Positions 1-6,968 of a DNA stretch of 7,181 nucleotides are shown here, piece by piece. A model generated the notes under the pieces. The model made no database searches, had not been told where the DNA came from, and saw only the letters and a program-made list of their open reading frames with translations. The position numbers and the translations under genes are program-made. Numbering within the stretch: position 1 is the stretch's first letter; each line of letters opens with the position of its first letter. Source of the DNA: Prevotella sp. UBA3294 (GTDB lineage Bacteria > Bacteroidota > Bacteroidia > Bacteroidales > Bacteroidaceae). The stretch spans positions 1 to 7,181 of the forward strand of contig DETG01000051.1 in NCBI GenBank assembly GCA_002361535.1, read 5' to 3'.

Positions 1-1
1 T

Positions 2-571
2 TTGGAAACCTATCATATGGAAAGTACCATGGGATGTTCCGACATCATCGGTGATTCTCATATAACAATGAGTTTTGAGTACCACTATCGCCTGAACCAA
101 CGATGGGCTGTAGGTTGCATCGCAGGATGGGGATTGTCAAATGAATCTTATGAGGGAATAGAAGAGCAACATGCCGAACAAAAGGCGGCACCCCAATCTT
201 ATCTTGCGAAGCATGGTACTGAGCAGAGTCGTATATTCTTTATTTCGCCATCAGTCAGATACAGTTGGCTTACCATCATGCGAGGACACATGCAACTCTA
301 TTCTCGGGTGGCTTTGGGAACCATCAGACAACACATGTTGTTCGACTATCAGCAGGCTGCCTCTGACGGTAGACAATATACTGCTTTAGAAGACGACACC
401 CAACGCGACGGATATCGCCAAGAATATTTTGATGAGGTGAGATGGCAAACCGCCTATCAACTGACTCCCGTTGGCATAGATCTTGGTAACCGTTTCATCC
501 ATTTCTATTCAGAACTGGGCTATGGCTTCTTGGGCATCTTCACCATTGGAATGCGTTTTACCTTTCCCTAA
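2..571 (+). CDS. Probable outer-membrane beta-barrel protein, C-terminal part (5' end outside window)
   Basis: The reading frame is open from the window edge to a TAA at 569-571, giving about 189 residues. The first in-frame codon is TTG at position 2 and no promoter precedes it, so the true start most likely lies upstream of the window. The visible part has several stretches of alternating polar and hydrophobic/aromatic residues typical of transmembrane beta-strands, for example ITMSFEYHYRL, WAVGCIAGWG, RIFFISPSVRYSW, MQLYSRVALG, FIHFYSELGYGF and the last strand IFTIGMRFTF. The chain ends in an aromatic-rich strand (FTFP), as outer-membrane barrels often do. A polar stretch (about residues 117-145, rich in D, Q, R and Y) would be an extracellular loop. 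I do not recognise the family and assign no substrate. The next gene has its own promoter, so the two are probably not an operon. Confidence 0.6.
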   Translation: METYHMESTMGCSDIIGDSHITMSFEYHYRLNQRWAVGCIAGWGLSNESYEGIEEQHAEQKAAPQSYLAKHGTEQSRIFFISPSVRYSWLTIMRGHMQLYSRVALGTIRQHMLFDYQQAASDGRQYTALEDDTQRDGYRQEYFDEVRWQTAYQLTPVGIDLGNRFIHFYSELGYGFLGIFTIGMRFTFP

Positions 572-639
572 TTGTTCTTTTTACTTTTACATTCTGTTTT
601 TGCCCCGTGGTGGAGTTTGCTAATTTTTTTCTGATTTCT

Positions 640-670
640 TTTGTTCTTTGAATGGATTTACCTAATTTTG
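640..670 (+). promoter_or_regulatory. Bacteroidetes-type promoter for the ketopantoate reductase gene
   Basis: A TTTG -33 element (640-643) is followed after 19 nt by TAATTTTG (663-670), an exact match to the Bacteroidetes -7 consensus TAnnTTTG. Transcription would start a few bases after 670, leaving a leader of roughly 40 nt before the ATG at 717. The leader is A-rich near the start codon (AAAGAAAGAAT) and has no strong Shine-Dalgarno sequence, as is common in this phylum. Confidence 0.75.
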
Positions 671-716
671 CACACAAAATTATCTGGTGAGAACTCTCAT
701 CCTTTAAAGAAAGAAT

Positions 717-1628
717 ATGAAATACGCGATTATAGGAACCGGAGCCATCGGCGGATACTACGGTGGCAAACTGGCCAAGGCGGGGAATGCGGTGCATTTC
801 CTTCTTCATACAGATTATGAATATGTCAAGGAGAACGGTCTGCAGGTGGATTCCTGCGACGGCAGTTTTCACTTAGATCAAGTCAATGCTTATCAGTCAA
901 CGGCAGATATGCCACGCTGCGATGTGGTGCTGGTATGTCTGAAATCCACCAACGAGCACCTGCTGCGCGATCTTCTTCCCCCGTTGCTTCATGAGGATAC
1001 CGTGGTGGTATTGATCCAGAATGGTATCGGTTTGGAACCCGACCTGCAGGTCCTCTTCCCTACCCTGCAGATTGTGGCAGGACTGGCTTTCATCTGTTCA
1101 GGAAAGGTAGGACCAGGACATATCGATCACCAATGCTACGGCAGTATCAACTTAGGCAACTACTCTGTCAAGGACAAGGAACGGTTTGCTCAGTTACTCG
1201 AAGATTTCCGTTGTGCAGAGATTGAAACCAACGAGGTGGAATATGAAGAGGCACGCTGGAAGAAAGCCGTGTGGAACATGCCGTTCAATGGGATGACCGT
1301 AGCGTTGGATACCATGACCAACAAACTCTTGGAGAATCCCGCCACCGAGCAACTGATACGCGACCAGATGATGGAGGTGGTGGCAGCATCCCGTGCCTTA
1401 GGCGTAGAGCATGTCGATGAGCCGTTCGTGGAGAAGATGATTGCCATGACTAAAGCCATGACACCCTACAAACCGAGTATGAAGCTCGATGCCGACTTCC
1501 ACCGTCCAATGGAAATCGATTATCTCTACACCCGTCCTATCGAAGAGGCTAAGAAGGCAGGATGCCCCATGCCGAAACTTGAGATGCTGGAACAGGAGTT
1601 GAGGTTTATACAGAGTAAGTATTTATAA
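717..1628 (+). CDS. panE: Ketopantoate reductase family protein (2-dehydropantoate 2-reductase)
   Basis: This 303-residue cytosolic protein matches the usual length of PanE/ApbA enzymes. They reduce 2-dehydropantoate to pantoate with NADPH, a step towards pantothenate and CoA. The N-terminal Rossmann fold shows the dinucleotide loop GTGAIGG (7-13), strand VVLVCLK with K76 (equivalent to E. coli K72), and QNG (101-103), whose N102 matches E. coli N98. In the C-terminal domain the signature KAVWNMPFN supplies catalytic-type K183 with N187 and N191 at the correct spacing. S254 and E266 (in MEIDYL) sit 12 residues apart, as S244 and E256 do in E. coli. No key residue is missing. The start is the first ATG after a good promoter, and the gene is probably monocistronic. 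Other members of this superfamily reduce different 2-oxo acids, so the exact substrate is inferred, and no other pantothenate gene is visible nearby. Confidence 0.88.
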   Translation: MKYAIIGTGAIGGYYGGKLAKAGNAVHFLLHTDYEYVKENGLQVDSCDGSFHLDQVNAYQSTADMPRCDVVLVCLKSTNEHLLRDLLPPLLHEDTVVVLIQNGIGLEPDLQVLFPTLQIVAGLAFICSGKVGPGHIDHQCYGSINLGNYSVKDKERFAQLLEDFRCAEIETNEVEYEEARWKKAVWNMPFNGMTVALDTMTNKLLENPATEQLIRDQMMEVVAASRALGVEHVDEPFVEKMIAMTKAMTPYKPSMKLDADFHRPMEIDYLYTRPIEEAKKAGCPMPKLEMLEQELRFIQSKYL

Positions 1629-1629
1629 G

Positions 1630-1803
1630 TGAGGAGTCTTTACGAGGAGTGTTTTCGAGGAGTGTGGAGTGAGGAGTGTGGAGTGAGAATAGTACTGAGA
1701 TACAGTATTTATTCATATACAAAACCACTTGTACTTGAAACATATCTCACTCCACACTCCTCACTCCACACTCCTCGAAAACACTCCTCGAAAACACTCC
1801 ACA
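1630..1803. repeat. Large inverted repeat built from tandem 7-mers and 13-mers, between convergent genes
   Basis: Arms at 1643-1688 and 1745-1790 are perfect 46-nt reverse complements. They extend outwards to 1630 and 1803 with only three mismatches (56 of 59 positions paired). The left arm begins two bases after the ketopantoate reductase stop codon. Each arm holds four tandem heptamers (GGAGTGT, GGAGTGA, GGAGTGT, GGAGTGA at 1659-1686; complement at 1747-1774). Outside them are 13-mers: on the right, two exact copies of CTCCTCGAAAACA (1771-1783 and 1784-1796); on the left, one intact and one degenerate copy. The 56-nt AT-rich centre can form two small hairpins (1691-1709 and 1718-1733). The element contains no convincing gene. 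It could act as a two-way terminator, an RNA-processing signal or a MITE-like remnant. No target-site duplication is visible. Confidence 0.9.
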
Positions 1804-1804
1804 A

Positions 1805-1824
1805 AAGTTTTGCAAGCAAAACTT
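1805..1824 (-). terminator. Hairpin at the stop codon of the GH43-like gene, possible terminator
   Basis: On the minus strand, AAGTTTTGC and GCAAAACTT form a 9-bp stem around TT (more realistically 7-8 bp with a four-base loop). It overlaps the last two bases of the TAA stop (1823-1825) and is followed by TTTTG. The stem is AT-rich and the T-run short, so it is a modest intrinsic terminator candidate. The large inverted repeat just beyond it would back it up. Confidence 0.45.
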
Positions 1825-3859
1825 AGTTAATCAAAAATACCTTTGTCTGACCATTGTAGGTGGCCTTGATGGTGGCACGTCCTTCAACAACAGGACTGAT
1901 ATCGAACTTCACACCATCTACATCTGCTGCGGCTTTCAGCAGTGTATTGGCGGATAATGGGCCATATACCTGATACCTGATCTGGTCACTATATCCATTC
2001 TGATTGGTGAAGCGGATAGGAGTAGCGGGAATCGTCAGTTTCTTTCCATCAGCAGTGATCGTCACCTGTGGCACCTTGGGTGCCACACAGGCATTACCAG
2101 TCTTGCCGAATCCGATCCCATGGAGATCGAAAAGTCCTTGTGGCCGTTGTGGCTGCTGGGGGCGACGGCCACCCCACTGAGGCTGCTGCGGTGCCTGAAC
2201 TTCAGGGCCTTCTGTCACGAGATAGATGGCATGTTTGCCTGAAAGGCCTTCCACAGCAGGCACGGGAGCCACACAGTCGATCTTCCCTTTAGCTTCTGAT
2301 GGTACATGGATCGTAGCAATCTCCCGACCCTTCCACGGATCGTCGAGCAGGACATGAATGGTGAATGCCCCCTTGCCACTCGGGGTGAGGTTCAGGGTTA
2401 TGCTTGTGCCATTGCCTGCCTTTGTTCCTTCGAATGCCTTCACACCCTTCGTGTCCTTAGCCAGACCGCCGAAACCGAAATACTTGAAACCAACGATGCC
2501 ACCGTTCTGAATACCGGCAAGATCCATCGAGTTGTTCCAGACGTCGTGGTTGTCCTGCATCCAGTTATTGGCATTAGGACCAAATACGAAGCAGGCATAA
2601 CCTGCACTATAGTAAGCGTAGGGTGGCAGACCGAAGATCTGGAAACCCTCACTAGTCACCTCGGCACCCGTATATTCATTACCGTCGGAAGCCTTAGCAG
2701 TCCATTCGTTTCCCTTAACAAAAGGATCATAGCCCGTGATACGAACCTTACCGCCCTTAGCCACCGGCTTCTTGTCCCATGTGATCTTCACGGGGGCCAC
2801 CATGGTCTGACGGGCATTACCGAAGCCACGCGGCGGACGGTGATAGAACACATACCACTGACCGTTGATCTCCTGTAATGAGCCGTGGGTATTATGTGCG
2901 AAATTGGTAGTGATGAGCTTCGATCCATCCTCGTTCACGACCACGCCACGCGAGTCAACCAAGACACCACCTGAACGCCAGGGGCCTAACGGTGAATCGC
3001 CAAAAGCATAGCGAAGGGCTGAATTGGTATTGCCCAAGCCATATTCCTTACCGCTGTAGCCACTGAACACCATCACATATTTGTTACCTACCTGCCGAAT
3101 AGATGATGCCTCAAAGAAGTTGAAGTCGAGCGGATCCTGTCCTTCATAGAGGGCCTTGTACACACTGCCGGGCTTGTCAAGCAACCTACCATCGGCACTG
3201 CTGGCGGGGATAAACGGATCAATGGGCTCTGTACCCTCACGCTTCGAGTACATGGTCTTCTGGTCAAGTTCAACAGCCGTGGAGTGCTGGAACCCATAGA
3301 ACACGTAAGCACGGAAGCCAGTGTCATAGTCTTTGTCTTTCTTGTCTGTGATGTTCTCTATAAACACCGAAGGATCGAAGTCTATCAGGGAACCAGGCAC
3401 ACACTGCCTACCGTCGGCAGTGAGGTTGATCGGAGTGAATGGACCGTTGGGACGATCACCTTTGCATACCATCGGAGTACGTCTCCAACCACGGGAGTGC
3501 GGATAGAGGTAATAGGTCTTCTTACCCGTCTTCCTATCCTTCACCTCCACCAGATCCGGGGCATACATCGTGTCCCACTGTCCGTCTATATAATAAGTAA
3601 AGATAGGACCTTCATCGCGCCACTGACTCAGATCCTCTACAGGAGCCGACCACATGCGGATGTCTGGACCGCAATAGGCCGAATAGTTCACGTCGTGCGA
3701 TCCAATGATATAGGCACGGTACTTCCCCGGATTGTCTGGGTCTTCAAAAACACGGGGTTCTCCATCGGGTACATGCTCCCACAGCGGGAGATAAGGGTTC
3801 TGCGCCTGAACCGACATCGTGGCCAGTAGCAGCAGGATTAGTAATGATAATTTCTTCAT
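1823..3859 (-). CDS. Secreted glycoside hydrolase, GH43-like, with CBM6-like module and C-terminal beta domain
   Basis: This 678-residue protein starts with a Sec signal peptide (MKKLSLLILLLLATMSVQA, cut before Q20) and has no lipobox cysteine, so it is probably periplasmic or secreted. Residues about 21-380 resemble a GH43 five-bladed propeller: PDGEPRVF with D32 as candidate general base, YGSHD-like IIGSHD (51-56), MYAPDLVEV with D102 as candidate pKa modulator, IDFDPSVF (159-166), NFFEASSI with E250 as candidate general acid, and HGSLQEINGQWYVFYHR (325-341). A CBM6-like beta-sandwich follows (about 395-585; GKHAIYLV at 541-548), then a C-terminal beta domain ending GQTKVFLIN. Such enzymes release arabinose or xylose from plant glycans; the substrate here cannot be told. 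The ATG at 3859 is chosen because the signal peptide starts there and the promoter lies only 28 nt upstream; a longer in-frame extension would begin upstream of that promoter. A Q/P/R-rich insertion lies at about 555-575. Confidence 0.85.
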   Translation of the reverse strand: MKKLSLLILLLLATMSVQAQNPYLPLWEHVPDGEPRVFEDPDNPGKYRAYIIGSHDVNYSAYCGPDIRMWSAPVEDLSQWRDEGPIFTYYIDGQWDTMYAPDLVEVKDRKTGKKTYYLYPHSRGWRRTPMVCKGDRPNGPFTPINLTADGRQCVPGSLIDFDPSVFIENITDKKDKDYDTGFRAYVFYGFQHSTAVELDQKTMYSKREGTEPIDPFIPASSADGRLLDKPGSVYKALYEGQDPLDFNFFEASSIRQVGNKYVMVFSGYSGKEYGLGNTNSALRYAFGDSPLGPWRSGGVLVDSRGVVVNEDGSKLITTNFAHNTHGSLQEINGQWYVFYHRPPRGFGNARQTMVAPVKITWDKKPVAKGGKVRITGYDPFVKGNEWTAKASDGNEYTGAEVTSEGFQIFGLPPYAYYSAGYACFVFGPNANNWMQDNHDVWNNSMDLAGIQNGGIVGFKYFGFGGLAKDTKGVKAFEGTKAGNGTSITLNLTPSGKGAFTIHVLLDDPWKGREIATIHVPSEAKGKIDCVAPVPAVEGLSGKHAIYLVTEGPEVQAPQQPQWGGRRPQQPQRPQGLFDLHGIGFGKTGNACVAPKVPQVTITADGKKLTIPATPIRFTNQNGYSDQIRYQVYGPLSANTLLKAAADVDGVKFDISPVVEGRATIKATYNGQTKVFLIN

Positions 3860-3887
3860 CTTGTTGATTGATTGGATTTTTTGACTG

Positions 3888-3895
3888 CAAAGATA
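3888..3895 (-). promoter_or_regulatory. Bacteroidetes -7 promoter element of the GH43-like gene
   Basis: Read on the minus strand this is TATCTTTG, an exact TAnnTTTG match. The start codon follows 28 nt later, giving a leader of about 20 nt (ending CAATCAATCAACAAG). A clear TTTG -33 element is not visible at the expected 19-20 nt spacing, where the strand reads AAAAAGGAGG. The position of this element supports translation starting at 3859. Confidence 0.65.
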
Positions 3896-3920
3896 CGTTT
3901 TTTCAAGCCAACCTCCTTTT

Positions 3921-3950
3921 TTATTTGTTTCCTTTTCTTTCTTATTTGTT
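3921..3950. repeat. Exact 9-bp direct repeat in the divergent promoter region
   Basis: TTATTTGTT occurs at 3921-3929 and again at 3942-3950, 21 bp apart start to start, which is about two helical turns. It lies upstream of the GH43-like promoter and about 75-100 bp before the receptor start, so it could be an operator or part of a weak receptor promoter. The surrounding tract is T-rich, so chance recurrence is possible. Confidence 0.35.
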
Positions 3951-4023
3951 GCGTGACAGCCGTCGTAGTATTCTGTGAGCTGAAAACACAATAAATCGAG
4001 GGCAGGATGCGTTATTGTTTGTG

Positions 4024-6435
4024 ATGAAACAGAAAACATTATTCATCCTTCTGTGGATGCTGCTGACAACCGTTGGCGTACAGGCACAACAGTTCACACT
4101 GCAGGGAAAAGTAACCGACCAGAACAACAACCCCGTTGAGCTGGCCACCGTATCGGTATGGAAACAGGGGAAAGCAGTGATGACCAACCTGAAGGGTGAA
4201 TTCAATATGACACTACAATCAGCTGACAGCGTGGAGGTTAAATTCTCCATGATCGGATACAAGACGAAGACTCGTATCCTGCGGAATCCTCGTGGGAAGC
4301 AGACTTTGCAGATTCAGCTGTTCGATGAAAGTAAGGAGTTGGGCGAGGTGGTTGTGACAGAGCGTATCCGGCAGACGGGCAGCACCCAGCGGTTAGACAA
4401 GAAAGACATGCAGAACACGCCCTCCGTCACGGGAAACGCCGTAGAGGAGATGATCCAAGGTCAGGCGGGTGTGAGCACCCATTCCGAATTGTCGAGTCAA
4501 TACAATGTCCGTGGCGGTTCGTTCGATGAGAACTCTGTATATATAAATAATGTGGAGGTCTATCGACCCTTTTTGGTTCGCAGCGGTCAGCAGGAGGGCT
4601 TGTCGATCATCAACCCCGACATGGTGGAACAGATCGGCTTCTCCACCGGTGGCTTCGAGGCCAAATACGGTGATAAGATGTCATCAGCCCTCGACATTCA
4701 GTATAAGCGTCCGAAGAAATTCGAAGCCACAGCATCTGCCAGCTTGTTAGGAGCCAGTGCCTATGTGGGGGTCTCCAACAAGAAATTCTCATGGAGCAAT
4801 GGTCTGCGTTACAAGACCACCCGCTATCTGTTAGGCAGTTTGGAGACGAAAGGTGAATACCAGCCAAACTTCCTCGACTACCAGACTTACCTGACCTTCG
4901 AGCCAAACAAGCGTTGGAGCATCTCCTTGATCGGAGACATCTCTGAGAACCACTACAACTTTGACCCCGAAGACCGTGAGACAAAGTTTGGAACGATGGA
5001 GAACGTGAAGTCGTTCCGTGTCTATTTCGACGGTTGGGAGAAAGATATCTTCCGCACCTATTTCGGTACGCTGAACATTACCCGCCACCTCTCAGACAAC
5101 AGTCATCTGTCATTGATCTACTCAACATTCTACACCGATGAGCAGGAACGATACGACATCCAAGGGCAATACTGGCTGACACAGACGGAGACCAGTGAGA
5201 ACCTGGGGGTGGGAACCTACATGGAACATGCGCGCAACTACCTCACTGCCAATGTGCAGAGCTTCAAGCTGATGCTGCAGCAGAAAGTGAAGAAGCACGA
5301 GCTCCAAGCGGGTCTGACTTACAAGATCGAGCGGGTGAAGGAAAAGACCCGTGAATATGAGATGCGCGACTCCAGTGGCTACAGCATACCACATACCGGC
5401 AAAGACCTGAACATGGTCTATACCTTTGATGCCCGTAACGAACTGAGAGCGAACCGCATCGAGGTTTATGCACAGGATACGTACAAGTTTACCAGTCCTG
5501 GTGAGAACACCTTCTACACCTTGAACTACGGCGTTCGGTTCTCTCACTGGAATTTCAACCGCGAGAGCCTGTTCAGTCCGCGCCTCTCATTAGGAATCGT
5601 ACCTGCCTTTAACCATGATGTCACACTCCGACTGGCCACCGGCCTTTACTATCAGGCACCGTTCTTTAAGGAACTTCGCGACACCATGACCATCAGCGGT
5701 ATCACCTATGCTACTTTGAACGAACGTATCAAGAGCCAGCGATCCATTCATTTCATTGCAGGGTACGACCAACGCTTCAAGATGCTTGGCCGACCGTTCA
5801 AGTTCACAGCGGAAGCCTACTACAAACTGCTCAGCAACCTCGTGCCCTACACCGTGAATAACGTGAAGATTGTCTATGATGCAAATCAACAATGCAACGG
5901 TCATGCCGCCGGTCTCGACCTGAAGCTCTACGGAGAGTTTGTACCAGGCAGCGACTCCTGGCTCACCTTCTCTCTCATGGACACGAAGATGCGCATCAAC
6001 GGGAAAAGTATCCCACTCCCCACCGATCAGCGATGGGCGGTGAACCTGTTCTTCACCGACTATTTCCCTGGTACCGACCGATGGAAGATGTCGCTCAAAT
6101 TAGCCTTTGCCGACGGTCTGCCCTTCGGTGCGCCCCACAGGAGTCTTGACCAGATGCCGTTCCGTGCTCCGGCATACAAAAGGGCCGATATCGGAATGAG
6201 CTTCCGTGCTTACGGTGAGTCGAAGGTAGAGTCGCCCTACCCCATCGTAAACAGTAACTCGTCGAAGAAACGCTGGGCAAAGAATGTGTGGATTGGCATC
6301 GACTGCCTGAACCTCTTTGGCATCAACAACGTCAACTCCTACTATTGGATCACCGATGTCACCAGTCAGCAATATGCCGTTCCGAACTATCTCACAGGCA
6401 GACAGGTTAATCTGCGTGTGCTGATAGAGCTATAG
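4024..6435 (+). CDS. TonB-dependent outer-membrane receptor with carboxypeptidase-regulatory-like N-terminal domain
   Basis: This 803-residue outer-membrane protein has a Sec signal peptide (MKQKTLFILLWMLLTTVGVQA, cleaved after A21). A carboxypeptidase-regulatory-like beta domain follows (about 23-105; FTLQGKVTDQNNNPVELATV, then DSVEVKFSMIGYKT). The plug is at about 110-228 and includes YNVRGGSFDENSVYINNVEV, RPFLVRSGQQEGLSIINPDM, VEQIGFSTGGFEAKYGDKMS and SALDI. The remaining 570 or so residues alternate like a 22-strand barrel, ending NLRVLIEL. Such proteins import ligands using TonB-ExbBD energy. At about 800 residues, and with no SusD gene beside it, it is not a classical SusC; it resembles a conserved Bacteroidetes group whose ligand I cannot name. 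ATG at 4024 is preferred over in-frame TTG (4015) and GTG (4021), because the signal peptide's charged N-region starts there. No exact -7 element was found upstream. It is divergent from the GH43-like gene. Confidence 0.9.
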   Translation: MKQKTLFILLWMLLTTVGVQAQQFTLQGKVTDQNNNPVELATVSVWKQGKAVMTNLKGEFNMTLQSADSVEVKFSMIGYKTKTRILRNPRGKQTLQIQLFDESKELGEVVVTERIRQTGSTQRLDKKDMQNTPSVTGNAVEEMIQGQAGVSTHSELSSQYNVRGGSFDENSVYINNVEVYRPFLVRSGQQEGLSIINPDMVEQIGFSTGGFEAKYGDKMSSALDIQYKRPKKFEATASASLLGASAYVGVSNKKFSWSNGLRYKTTRYLLGSLETKGEYQPNFLDYQTYLTFEPNKRWSISLIGDISENHYNFDPEDRETKFGTMENVKSFRVYFDGWEKDIFRTYFGTLNITRHLSDNSHLSLIYSTFYTDEQERYDIQGQYWLTQTETSENLGVGTYMEHARNYLTANVQSFKLMLQQKVKKHELQAGLTYKIERVKEKTREYEMRDSSGYSIPHTGKDLNMVYTFDARNELRANRIEVYAQDTYKFTSPGENTFYTLNYGVRFSHWNFNRESLFSPRLSLGIVPAFNHDVTLRLATGLYYQAPFFKELRDTMTISGITYATLNERIKSQRSIHFIAGYDQRFKMLGRPFKFTAEAYYKLLSNLVPYTVNNVKIVYDANQQCNGHAAGLDLKLYGEFVPGSDSWLTFSLMDTKMRINGKSIPLPTDQRWAVNLFFTDYFPGTDRWKMSLKLAFADGLPFGAPHRSLDQMPFRAPAYKRADIGMSFRAYGESKVESPYPIVNSNSSKKRWAKNVWIGIDCLNLFGINNVNSYYWITDVTSQQYAVPNYLTGRQVNLRVLIEL

Positions 6436-6446
6436 CGTCTATTTTT
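6424..6446 (+). terminator. Possible intrinsic terminator of the receptor gene
   Basis: ATAGAGC (6424-6430) pairs with GCGTCTAT (6435-6442) around the loop TATA, with G6437 bulged, and is followed by TTTT. The hairpin overlaps the end of the coding region and its TAG stop (6433-6435). Seven pairs with a bulge make a weak stem, so the call is tentative. It would separate the receptor transcript from the epimerase promoter just downstream. Confidence 0.4.
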
Positions 6447-6466
6447 GGATAAATTAAGCATACATA

Positions 6467-6498
6467 TTTGGCACATTGGAAAATAATCCGTACCTTTG
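6467..6498 (+). promoter_or_regulatory. Bacteroidetes-type promoter for the epimerase-carboxyltransferase operon
   Basis: TTTG (6467-6470) is followed after 20 nt by TACCTTTG (6491-6498), a full -33/-7 match to the Bacteroidetes consensus. Transcription would begin a few bases after 6498, leaving a leader of about 40 nt before ATG 6544. This is the best promoter in the window and shows the receptor and epimerase genes to be separate units. Confidence 0.8.
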
Positions 6499-6543
6499 CG
6501 CCAACTTATTACTTTAATTACAGCTATTTAATTTTCATTCATC

Positions 6544-6954
6544 ATGAAGATTTCACACATTGAACATTTAGGTATCGCAGTCCAGAGCATTGAAGAGGCT
6601 CTGCCGTATTTCAAAGAAGTACTGGGACTGGAGTGTTATGCAGTCGAAACTGTAGAGGATCAAAAAGTAAAGACCGCCTTCCTGAAGTGCGGTGAAGTTA
6701 AACTGGAACTGCTGGAGCCGACTTCTCCCGAGAGCACCATTCAGAAATGGCTCGACAAAGGGAACAAAGGTGTGCACCATGTGGCATTCTGCATTGAGGA
6801 TGGTGTGGCCAATGCCTTGGCAGAAGTATCTGAGAAGGGCGTACGTCTGATCGACCAAGCTCCACGAAAAGGAGCAGAGGGCCTGAATATCGCCTTCCTG
6901 CACCCGAAGTCAACCTGCGGCATCCTGACCGAACTCTGTGAGCACCCCGAGTAA
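6544..6954 (+). CDS. mce: Methylmalonyl-CoA epimerase
   Basis: This 136-residue cytosolic protein of the vicinal-oxygen-chelate (glyoxalase-like) superfamily has the normal length for a methylmalonyl-CoA epimerase. It interconverts (R)- and (S)-methylmalonyl-CoA, linking the B12-dependent mutase to the decarboxylase/carboxylase of the succinate-propionate route. Two beta-alpha-beta-beta-beta units are visible: IEHLGIAV near the start and GVHHVAFCI at about 76-84. Likely metal ligands are H8, E55 (in KLELLEP), H79 and E130 (in ILTEL), matching the His/Gln-or-Glu/His/Glu set of the family. The KLELLEP and GVHHVAF segments, and the absence of glyoxalase I features, favour epimerase over lactoylglutathione lyase. 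The neighbour strengthens this: a carboxyltransferase that acts on the same CoA ester begins 58 nt downstream with no terminator or exact promoter between, so cotranscription is likely. The start is the first ATG after a strong promoter. Confidence 0.92.
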   Translation: MKISHIEHLGIAVQSIEEALPYFKEVLGLECYAVETVEDQKVKTAFLKCGEVKLELLEPTSPESTIQKWLDKGNKGVHHVAFCIEDGVANALAEVSEKGVRLIDQAPRKGAEGLNIAFLHPKSTCGILTELCEHPE

Positions 6955-6968
6955 GGCTCAAAAATCGG

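Noticed and set aside
572..639. Terminator after the first gene
   Set aside because: The region is T-rich but I found no convincing stem before the T-runs.
558..872. Minus-strand 104-codon frame overlapping the panE promoter and 5' end
   Set aside because: It is antisense to a well-supported gene and promoter and has no recognisable domain or promoter.
1630..1803. Insertion sequence or CRISPR array
   Set aside because: There is no transposase, no target-site duplication, and no regular repeat-spacer pattern; the tandem units are contiguous and arranged as one palindrome.
1629..1826. 65-codon open frame across the convergent intergenic region
   Set aside because: It is translated inverted-repeat DNA beginning directly after the panE stop, with no promoter or start context of its own; its composition is explained by the repeats.
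2068..2878. Plus-strand frames (74 and 190 codons) inside the GH43-like gene
   Set aside because: They are antisense shadows of a gene with clear family motifs; the translations show no domain.
4015..4023. TTG (4015) or GTG (4021) as the receptor start
   Set aside because: ATG at 4024 directly begins a standard signal peptide (MKQK then a hydrophobic core); the earlier codons add only uncharged residues.
3860..4039. N-terminal extension of the GH43-like protein by 60 residues
   Set aside because: It precedes a textbook signal peptide and includes the -7 promoter element itself, so a transcript from that promoter could not encode it.
4024..6435. SusC-type receptor of a classical polysaccharide utilisation locus
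   Set aside because: It is about 200 residues too short, and no SusD-like gene follows; a promoter for an unrelated metabolic operon lies immediately downstream.
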